DNA of 33,011 bases from Rhodobacter sp. (GTDB lineage Bacteria; Pseudomonadota; Alphaproteobacteria; Rhodobacterales; Rhodobacteraceae), in NCBI GenBank assembly GCA_022340385.1, contig JAJDOB010000278.1, forward strand, positions 1 to 33,011, given 5' to 3'. The notes beneath the pieces are model-generated. The model had not been told where the DNA came from, made no database searches, and saw only the letters and a program-made list of their open reading frames with translations. Made by a program: the position numbers and the translations under genes. Positions 26,919 through 33,011 of the stretch are shown piece by piece (within the stretch, counting starts at the first letter, position 1; each line of letters begins with the position of its first letter).

Positions 26919-27865
26919 GCGCCGATCACGCTGCCACGGCTACATTCTCGATTTCCCCGGCCCTGCGCGACGCCGTTCAGGGCTGGCTTTCCGCGATCAA
27001 GGCGCTGGACGGCGCGGCCGACAACACGCTGATCGCCTATCAGCGCGACGTGCTGGGCTATCTGGCCTTTCTGACCGGGCATTTCGGCGATGCGGCCGGC
27101 ATCGCGCCGATCACCCGGGTCGGGGTCAGCGACATGCGCGCCTGGATGGCCTTCGAACGTGGCCGGGGCGTCTCTGCCCGGTCGCTGGCGCGGGCGTTGT
27201 CGGCGGTCAAGACCTTCGCCGCCTGGCTGGGAGAGCGCGAAAATTTCGAACCGACCGCGATCCTTGCCACCCGCAGCCCCAAGTTTCAGAAGAAACTGCC
27301 CCGCCCGCTCAGCGAGGACGCCGCGCGGGCGATGATCGACACGGTCGAACTGCAATCGCTGAAAGGATGGGTCGCGGCGCGTGACGCGGCGATCGTCACA
27401 CTGCTTTACGGCTGCGGATTGCGGATATCAGAGGCACTGGGCCTGACCGGCGCCGAAGTGCCGCTGCCAGAGGTTCTGCGTATCACCGGCAAGGGCGGCA
27501 AGGAACGTGTGGTGCCGGTGATCGGCGCGGCGCGGGATGCGGTGTCGGCCTATGTCCGGCTTTGCCCGTTCCCGGTGGAACCCGCGTCACCGCTGTTTCG
27601 CGGCGTGCGCGGCGGTGCGGTGAACCCGCGTCAGATACAGCGGGCAATGCAGGGTGCGCGCATGCAGCTGGGCCTGCCGGCCACCGCGACACCGCACGCG
27701 ATGCGCCATTCCTTTGCCACGCATCTGCTGGCCGCCGGGGGCGATCTGCGCGCGATTCAGGAATTGCTGGGGCATTCCTCGCTGTCGACCACGCAGGCCT
27801 ATACAGCCGTCGATACCGCGCGGCTGATGGAAGTCTATGACAAGACCCATCCGAAAGCCGGCTGA
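26915..27865 (+). CDS. xerC: Site-specific tyrosine recombinase XerC
   Basis: A 316-residue tyrosine recombinase with an N-terminal SAM-like core-binding domain (about 15-110) and the catalytic domain. The catalytic set is complete: Arg170 ([10 protein letters not shown]), Lys193 (GKGGKE), His261 and Arg264 (HAMRH), His287 (LGHSS) and Tyr296 (TQAYTAVD). With XerD it resolves chromosome dimers at dif during FtsK-driven division. XerC rather than XerD or a phage integrase is indicated by the coupling to DUF484 and by the length. The GTG start at 26915 overlaps the DUF484 stop codon; a longer frame lies inside DUF484 and is rejected. Confidence 0.93.
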   Translation: MSADHAATATFSISPALRDAVQGWLSAIKALDGAADNTLIAYQRDVLGYLAFLTGHFGDAAGIAPITRVGVSDMRAWMAFERGRGVSARSLARALSAVKTFAAWLGERENFEPTAILATRSPKFQKKLPRPLSEDAARAMIDTVELQSLKGWVAARDAAIVTLLYGCGLRISEALGLTGAEVPLPEVLRITGKGGKERVVPVIGAARDAVSAYVRLCPFPVEPASPLFRGVRGGAVNPRQIQRAMQGARMQLGLPATATPHAMRHSFATHLLAAGGDLRAIQELLGHSSLSTTQAYTAVDTARLMEVYDKTHPKAG

Positions 27866-28021
27866 GAAACGGCGCCGCGCCGGCGCCCGGATGTCCCCGC
27901 TTGGACCGGCAAAATGGCCCACCCGGGGCGCAGCATCAGGAAAAGCACACTTGGTCTTTCTCCACCCAGAACCGTCCGCATTCCATTTGCGCCGATCCGG
28001 GTTTTCGTCCATGACATCGCC

Positions 28022-28720
28022 ATGACACTTCGCCTGAAGGCCCTCTCTGTTCACCTGCTGACCGCCACGGGCGCCGTTTTCGCGATGCTGGCGCTGCTGG
28101 CGGCGGTCGACGAGAAATGGGGGCTGATGTATGTCTGGCTGGTCGTGGCTTTCGTGGTCGATGGCATAGACGGACCGCTGGCGCGCAAATACGACGTCCA
28201 CACCCACGCGCCGCAATATGACGGCGTGATCATGGACATGATCGTCGACTACCTGACCTATATTTTCATCCCGGCCTATGCGCTGTTCAAGCATCCCGAT
28301 CTGCTGCCGGGGTGGACAGGCTGGGTGGTGATCATCGTCATCACCTTTGCCAGCGCCATGTACATGGCCGACACCCGCATGAAAACAAAGGATTTTTCAT
28401 TTTCCGGCTTTCCGGCCTGCTGGAATATGGTGGTGATCGTGATGTTCGCGCTGAAACCGAATTTCTGGGCCATTCTGTTCATCGTGGTCGTGCTGGCGGC
28501 GGCGATGTTCATGCCGCTGAAATTCGTGCATCCGGTGCGCACCGACCGCTGGCGCTGGCTGTCGCTGCCGGTTGCCCTGGGCTGGACCTTCTTTGCCGGC
28601 TGGGCGGCCTGGGTCGATTTCGACCCGCAAAGCTGGGCGCACTGGGGACTGATCCTGACCTCGCTTTACCTGGCCTTCGCCGGGATCGTTCAACAGATAT
28701 TCCCCGAGAACGCGAAGTAA
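28022..28720 (+). CDS. pcs: Phosphatidylcholine synthase Pcs
   Basis: A 232-residue integral membrane CDP-alcohol phosphatidyltransferase. The active-site pattern is present: D47-x2-D50-G-x2-A-R55, then G68-x3-D72-x3-D76, followed by the VDYLTYIFIPAYAL stretch typical of the bacterial phosphatidylcholine synthases of rhizobia and rhodobacters. It condenses CDP-diacylglycerol with choline in the inner membrane. Several further helices follow. Start ATG 28022 gives the normal family length; no strong ribosome binding site is seen. It lies 156 bp downstream of xerC, without a supported gene between. Its stop codon TAA forms the first bases of the dispersed repeat at 28718-28822. Confidence 0.9.
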   Translation: MTLRLKALSVHLLTATGAVFAMLALLAAVDEKWGLMYVWLVVAFVVDGIDGPLARKYDVHTHAPQYDGVIMDMIVDYLTYIFIPAYALFKHPDLLPGWTGWVVIIVITFASAMYMADTRMKTKDFSFSGFPACWNMVVIVMFALKPNFWAILFIVVVLAAAMFMPLKFVHPVRTDRWRWLSLPVALGWTFFAGWAAWVDFDPQSWAHWGLILTSLYLAFAGIVQQIFPENAK

Positions 28721-28822
28721 AGCGTTTCGACTTTATGTCGAAACTCCGCATATCGTTTTGCCCGTTCGACCGTAGCGAGAGGCGGCGAATAAACGATTCA
28801 AACTTAAGTCGAAATACCATAG
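28718..28822 (+). repeat. Dispersed 105-bp palindromic-end element, copy B (after pcs)
   Basis: This copy matches the minus strand of 15415-15519 over its full length without gaps (13 mismatches by hand). It has the same 9-bp terminal inverted repeats TTTCGACTT and AAGTCGAAA, plus an internal palindrome TTTCGAC-TTTAT-GTCGAAA (28725-28743). Its first three bases are the stop codon of pcs, so it marks the exact gene end and may replace or act as the 3' untranslated structure. Confidence 0.85.
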
Positions 28823-28827
28823 CGTGA

Positions 28828-28843
28828 CCGCCCATCGGGGCGG
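28828..28843. terminator. Short GC hairpin between pcs and ogt
   Basis: CCGCCC (28828-28833) and GGGCGG (28838-28843) flank a 4-base loop in the gap between the convergent pcs and ogt genes. There is no clear T tract, so function as a terminator is tentative. Confidence 0.35.
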
Positions 28844-28860
28844 GCAAACATCCGGTCCCG

Positions 28861-29340
28861 TCAGATCAGAAGCGACGCGGCGCCCTCGTGTTTCAGCAGC
28901 GCGACCTTTGCCTCGATCCCGCCGGCGCCGGAAAATCCGCCCAGACCGCTGGCGGCCAGCACCCGGTGACATGGGATGATCACCGGTATCGGATTGCCGC
29001 CGCAGGCCTGCCCGACGGCCTGCGCCGGCGCGCCGAGTTCGCGTGCGATATCGCCATATGTCCGGGTCTGGCCAAACGGGATTTCCGACATCGCCTTGCA
29101 GACCGCGATCTGGAATTCCGACCCTTCGGGCGCCAGCGGAAGGTCGAAATCGCGGCGCGATCCGTCGAAATAGCCCTGCACCTGACGCGCCGCCTCGGCC
29201 AGCAGTGCGTCAGGCGGGCCCGCCGGCCTGCGGGTCCAGTCAAGGCGGGTGATCGCCTGCCCGTCGCCCCAGATGGTCAACGGCCCGACCGGGCTGTCGA
29301 TGGATATCGACGTTTGGCGGTTCTGCGGCGTTTCAGGCAT
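28861..29340 (-). CDS. ogt: Methylated-DNA--protein-cysteine methyltransferase
   Basis: A 159-residue O6-alkylguanine DNA alkyltransferase. The active-site motif IPCHRV is intact, with acceptor Cys124, preceded by the helix-turn-helix segment around TRTYGDIARELGAP and an asparagine hinge in GGNPIPV, and followed by GLGGFSGAGG. It transfers the alkyl group from guanine or thymine to itself in a single-turnover reaction. The ATG at 29340 gives the short N-terminal domain of the Ogt type, without the Ada regulatory domain. It ends 18 bases past a small hairpin, convergent with pcs, and starts 53 bp after the EamA-type gene on the same strand. Confidence 0.93.
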   Translation of the reverse strand: MPETPQNRQTSISIDSPVGPLTIWGDGQAITRLDWTRRPAGPPDALLAEAARQVQGYFDGSRRDFDLPLAPEGSEFQIAVCKAMSEIPFGQTRTYGDIARELGAPAQAVGQACGGNPIPVIIPCHRVLAASGLGGFSGAGGIEAKVALLKHEGAASLLI

Positions 29341-29393
29341 GACCAAGCATACCGCGGACGGGCGCCGGTGCAATCCGGTGTCTTTCCGCCTGC

Positions 29394-30230
29394 TCAAAGC
29401 CGGGTCAGCGCCACGCCCAGCAGGATCAGACCCGCCGCCGCCGCCTTGCCCCGGCTCATGCGTTCGCCGAACGCCAGCCAGCCGATCAGGACGGCAAACA
29501 GGATCGACGTTTCGCGCAGGGCGGTGACCAGTGCTATCGGCGCGACCGTCATCGCCCAGACCGCCACGGCATAGGCGCCGTAGGACGCCAGCGCCGCCGT
29601 GCTTCCGCGCACCCAGCCCCGCGCGGTGCGCGGCAGCGGCATCCGCCGGTAGATCAGACAGGTGGCAGGGAACAGAATCGCCAGATCCAGCGCGAACAGC
29701 CAGGCGACATACATCGCCGCGTCGCCCGATATCCGCGCGCCCAGCCCATCGACCAGCGAATAGCCCGCCGTCGCCAGCGCCGAGCCCAGTGCAAAGGGCA
29801 GCATCCGGCGCGATTCACCGGATCCGAACACGCCATGCGCCATGGTCAGAATGCCCCCGACCAGAACCACGACGCCCACGATCTCCAGTGTTTTCAGGGT
29901 GTCCGACAACAGCAGCGCCCCGGCCAGCAACACCAGAAACGGCGCCGTGCCACGGGCCAGCGGGTAAACCCGGCTGAGATCGCCATGTTCATAGGCGTTC
30001 AGCAGGAACAGCTTGTAGGCCGCATGCAATAGGCCCGAAGCGATCAGCCAGGGCCAGACTTCGGCCGCCGGCCAGGGCATCGTCGTCGCCAGAACCGCGC
30101 CCAGGCTGCCCTGCACCAGCGTCATCACCAGCACCGAGGAAAGCTTGTCGCCGCCCTGTTTGATCAGCGCGTTCCAGGCCGCGTGCAGCAGGGCCGCCCC
30201 AAGCACGGCAAGGAAGACGCCGAGGGTCAT
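29394..30230 (-). CDS. EamA/DMT-family transporter
   Basis: A 278-residue protein with about ten hydrophobic helices in two similar halves, as in the drug/metabolite transporter (EamA) superfamily. Characteristic pieces are the N-terminal LLHAAWNALIKQG and the late ALRETSILFAVLIGWLAFGERM, where a conserved glutamate lies at the end of a helix. The substrate is unknown. ATG 30230 was chosen because the first helix follows at once; the frame extended to 30275 adds only a polar lead. The ileS stop lies 134 bp upstream with no gene between. Confidence 0.87.
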   Translation of the reverse strand: MTLGVFLAVLGAALLHAAWNALIKQGGDKLSSVLVMTLVQGSLGAVLATTMPWPAAEVWPWLIASGLLHAAYKLFLLNAYEHGDLSRVYPLARGTAPFLVLLAGALLLSDTLKTLEIVGVVVLVGGILTMAHGVFGSGESRRMLPFALGSALATAGYSLVDGLGARISGDAAMYVAWLFALDLAILFPATCLIYRRMPLPRTARGWVRGSTAALASYGAYAVAVWAMTVAPIALVTALRETSILFAVLIGWLAFGERMSRGKAAAAGLILLGVALTRL

Positions 30231-30364
30231 CCCGGCCGGCGTCGCGACGAGGGGATGCGCCCTAGCACATCGCACCCAAAAGCGTCTTCAGGGCCTCGTC
30301 CGTCCCCGGAAATGCCCGGGCGGCAAACCCCGGTTTCCGGCCGGATTGACCCGCGCCGCGGTTG

Positions 30365-33011
30365 TCAGCCCAAGGCATCGTCGCAGCGTCCACAGACACC
30401 CGGATGGCCATGCGTGCCGACATCGGGCAGGATTTTCCAGCAGCGCTGGCATTTCTCGCCATCTGCGGTTTCGAACACCACGCCGATGCCTTCGGCTTCG
30501 GGCAGACGGAAGGCCTCCTGCGGCAACGGATCCGCGGTCAGCACGATGTCCGAGGTGATGCAGATATCGTCGAAATCCACCGATTTCACTGCCGCCAGTG
30601 TGTCGGCATCGCGGATGTGCACAACCGGGGCGGCCTCCAGCGAGGCACCGATCACCTTGTCCTGGCGCTGGATTTCCAGGGCCGCCGTCACCACCCGTCG
30701 GGCACGGCGGACGGCGGTCCATTTCGCGGCCAGCGGTTCGTCCAGCCAGTCGGCGGGCGTGTCGGGCATGTCGGTCAGATGCACCGAACTGTCATCGCCG
30801 GGAAACCGTTCCAGCCAGACTTCTTCCATCGTGAACACCAGGATCGGCGCAAGCCAGGTGGTCAGCCGGTGGAACAGGATATCCAGAACGCTGCGCGCCG
30901 CGTTGCGGCGGTTGGACGGCCCGTCGCAGTACAGGGCGTCCTTGCGGATGTCGAAATAGAACGAGCTCAGGTCGATGGTGGCAAAGTTGAAGATCGCCTG
31001 AAACACGCCCTGAAAATCATATGCCGCATAGCCGCTGCGCACCTTGTGATCCAGTTCGGCAAGCCGGTGCAGCACCCAGCGTTCCAGTTCCGGCATGTCG
31101 GCGGGTTTCACCCGGTCGGCTTCGGAAAACTCGGCGAGGTTGCCCAGCATGAACCGCAGGGTGTTGCGCAGCCGGCGATAGCTGTCGGCGACGCCTTTCA
31201 GGATCTCGGGACCGATGCGCTGGTCATTGGTGAAATCGACCTGCGCCACCCAAAGCCGCAGGATGTCGGCACCGTATTGCTTGACCACTTCCGCCGGGGC
31301 GATGATGTTGCCCAGCGACTTGGACATCTTCACGCCCTTTTCGTCCAGCGTGAAGCCGTGGGTCAGTACGCCCTTGTAAGGCGCGCGCCCCAGCGTGCCG
31401 CAGGCCTGCAAAAGCGAGGAATGGAACCAGCCGCGATGCTGGTCTGTGCCCTCAAGGTAGAGGTCGGCGATGCCGTCCTTCGCCCCGTCCGCCCGGTCGC
31501 GCAGCACGAAAGCATGGGTCGAGCCGGAGTCGAACCAGACGTCCAGAATGTCGGTGACCTGATCGTAGGCATCGGCGTCATGCTCGTTGCCAAGAAACCG
31601 CTCCTTGGCCCCGTCCTTGTACCAGGCGTCCGCGCCCTCTTGTTCGAATGCGTCAAGAATCCGGGCGTTGACGGCAGGATCGCGCAGCAGAAAGTCGGGA
31701 TCGTCCGGTTTTGCGCCACGCTTGACGAAGCAGGTCAGCGGCACGCCCCAGGCGCGCTGGCGCGACAGAACCCAATCCGGCCGCGCCTCGATCATCGAGT
31801 GCAGGCGATTGCGGCCCGTGCGCGGGGTCCACGTCACCAACTCGTCGATGCTGGTCAGGGCGCGCTGGCGGATCGTCTTTCCGTGCTGGTCCTGCCCGTC
31901 GCCGACATTCTGGTCGATGGCCGCAAACCATTGCGGGGTGTTGCGGTAGATAACTGGTGCCTTGGAACGCCAACTGTGCGGATAGCTGTGCTTGATCTTG
32001 CCGCGCGCCAGCAGTCCGCCGACGTCGATCAGCTTGTCGATCACCGCCTTGTTGGCGTCTCCCTCGCCACCCTTACGGGACAGGATGTATTTGCCCCCGA
32101 AGAACGGCAGATCGTCGCGGAACTTGCCGTCATCTTCGACATTGTAGGTGATCACCTGATTGAGCATGCCGAGGTCGCGGTAAAGCTCGTATTCCTCCAT
32201 CCCGTGCGAAGGGGCGCAATGGACGAAGCCGGTGCCTTCCTCGTCAGTGACGAAGTCGGCTGCGCGGAAGTCGCGGGGGTCGTCCCATTCGCCCTGACTG
32301 CCTTCGGCCCCGGCGAGGGGGTGCAGAATGTTCACAGCTTCCAATTCTTCGCGGCTGACATGGCGGAGGCGCTTGTACTGATCCGTCGAAAGCCTCGCGC
32401 GCCTCATGACTTCATCAGCCATTTTCGACGCAATAATGAATTTGTCGCCCTTGGCGACCCAGCATTCTCCAGGTGTATCGGTGATCTCATAGAGGCTGTA
32501 GTCAATACTTGGGCCAAAAACGACGGCCTTATTAGACGGTATCGTCCATGGGGTGGTGGTCCAGACGACGACAGATGTCCCGACTAAACTGGCAGGCGGA
32601 ACGACAAGATCAGATATGTCGTTTGGATCGTCAGATCGTTTGATGTTTTCGTCGAATTCTGGGTGGAATTCATCCGGAGGCAGGTTTGTGTCGGCCGAGA
32701 CTACGCGGAACTTCACCCAAACGGTGAAGCTTTCCTTGTCGTGATATTCCACCTCGGCCTCGGCGAGCGCGGTCTGCTCGATGGGCGACCACATCACCGG
32801 CTTGGAGCCCTGATACAACGTCCCGTTCATCAGGAACTTCTGGAATTCCTCGGCGATCACACGTTCGGCATGGAAGTCCATTGTCAGATAGGGATCGTCC
32901 CAATTGCCGGTGACGCCCAGACGCTTGAATTCCTCGCGCTGGATGTCGATCCAGCCACGGGCGAAGGCGCGGCATTCCTGACGGAAATCGACCACGTCGA
33001 CCGCGTCCTTG
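30365..33011 (-). CDS. ileS: Isoleucyl-tRNA synthetase IleS (N-terminus outside window)
   Basis: The frame is open to the window edge, giving 881 visible C-terminal residues; the first part, with the HIGH motif, lies beyond 33011. Visible elements are the CP1 editing-domain motif TTTPWTIPSN, the KMSKSLGN motif of the class I catalytic core, the tRNA-binding helical domain and a C-terminal zinc knuckle (CQRCW ... CGRC). It charges tRNA-Ile in the cytoplasm. GC is clearly lower in 32401-32700 (152/300 by hand count) than elsewhere in the gene, although the frame and motifs are intact. TilS, encoded earlier in the window, prepares one of its tRNA substrates. Confidence 0.97.
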   Translation of the reverse strand, partial: KDAVDVVDFRQECRAFARGWIDIQREEFKRLGVTGNWDDPYLTMDFHAERVIAEEFQKFLMNGTLYQGSKPVMWSPIEQTALAEAEVEYHDKESFTVWVKFRVVSADTNLPPDEFHPEFDENIKRSDDPNDISDLVVPPASLVGTSVVVWTTTPWTIPSNKAVVFGPSIDYSLYEITDTPGECWVAKGDKFIIASKMADEVMRRARLSTDQYKRLRHVSREELEAVNILHPLAGAEGSQGEWDDPRDFRAADFVTDEEGTGFVHCAPSHGMEEYELYRDLGMLNQVITYNVEDDGKFRDDLPFFGGKYILSRKGGEGDANKAVIDKLIDVGGLLARGKIKHSYPHSWRSKAPVIYRNTPQWFAAIDQNVGDGQDQHGKTIRQRALTSIDELVTWTPRTGRNRLHSMIEARPDWVLSRQRAWGVPLTCFVKRGAKPDDPDFLLRDPAVNARILDAFEQEGADAWYKDGAKERFLGNEHDADAYDQVTDILDVWFDSGSTHAFVLRDRADGAKDGIADLYLEGTDQHRGWFHSSLLQACGTLGRAPYKGVLTHGFTLDEKGVKMSKSLGNIIAPAEVVKQYGADILRLWVAQVDFTNDQRIGPEILKGVADSYRRLRNTLRFMLGNLAEFSEADRVKPADMPELERWVLHRLAELDHKVRSGYAAYDFQGVFQAIFNFATIDLSSFYFDIRKDALYCDGPSNRRNAARSVLDILFHRLTTWLAPILVFTMEEVWLERFPGDDSSVHLTDMPDTPADWLDEPLAAKWTAVRRARRVVTAALEIQRQDKVIGASLEAAPVVHIRDADTLAAVKSVDFDDICITSDIVLTADPLPQEAFRLPEAEGIGVVFETADGEKCQRCWKILPDVGTHGHPGVCGRCDDALG

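Noticed and set aside
26915-27865. Tyrosine recombinase as a sign of a mobile element
   Set aside because: It is coupled to DUF484, has XerC length and all Xer catalytic residues. No attachment-site repeats or cargo genes are seen nearby.
30362-32587. Plus-strand ORF of 741 codons opposite ileS
   Set aside because: It is antisense to ileS, whose KMSKS, editing and zinc motifs are intact. The plus frame lacks any family signature.

Overview
The window is a GC-rich, densely packed stretch of alphaproteobacterial chromosome, most probably from the Rhodobacterales (Rhodobacteraceae/Roseobacter group). The assignment rests on gene order: ruvC-ruvA-ruvB, ybgC, tolQ-tolR-tolA-tolB-pal-cpoB, tilS and ftsH run as one long minus-strand block, DUF484 is coupled to xerC, and there is a rhizobial/rhodobacteral-type phosphatidylcholine synthase. 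No rRNA, tRNA, CRISPR array, insertion sequence or prophage is visible.

Layout. (1) 1-2915, plus strand: the C-terminal part of a ligase-associated Lhr-type helicase, its partner phosphoesterase PdeM and a hotdog thioesterase. (2) 2999-3601, minus: a MOSC-domain protein. (3) 3743-17179, minus: a 13 kb co-directional run which, read 5' to 3', is ruvC, ruvA, a GIY-YIG nuclease-like gene, ruvB, a conserved hypothetical gene, ybgC, tolQ, tolR, tolA, a second tolA-like gene, tolB, pal, cpoB, tilS and ftsH. Many junctions are 4-base ATGA/GTGA overlaps, which suggests translational coupling. (4) 17488-18733: a DUF1127 gene (plus) facing two minus-strand genes for related single-pass membrane proteins. 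(5) 18831-22825, minus: prmA, an O-acetyltransferase, an MFS transporter and an FMO-like flavoprotein. (6) 22978-23463, plus: a small secreted Gln-rich, cysteine-paired protein, convergent with priA (23457-25652, minus). (7) 26208-28720, plus: DUF484, xerC and phosphatidylcholine synthase. (8) 28861-33011, minus: ogt, an EamA-type transporter and ileS (5' end outside the window).

How the genes work together. The long minus-strand block joins Holliday-junction processing (RuvABC) to the Tol-Pal envelope machine that constricts the outer membrane at division (YbgC, TolQRAB, Pal, CpoB), then to tRNA-Ile lysidinylation (TilS) and membrane proteolysis (FtsH). PriA and XerC add replication restart and chromosome-dimer resolution.

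Most unusual points. (a) A gene of lower GC encoding a C-terminal GIY-YIG domain sits between ruvA and ruvB and is tightly fitted into that operon. (b) That gene carries, in frame, a 105-bp repeat with 9-bp terminal inverted repeats. A second copy, about 88% identical by hand alignment, lies at 28718-28822 and overlaps the stop codon of the phosphatidylcholine synthase gene. This resembles the behaviour of Rickettsia palindromic elements. (c) The C-terminal domain of TolA is duplicated as a separate, translationally coupled gene between tolA and tolB. (d) The ileS gene contains a stretch of about 300 bp with clearly lower GC over its editing-domain region.
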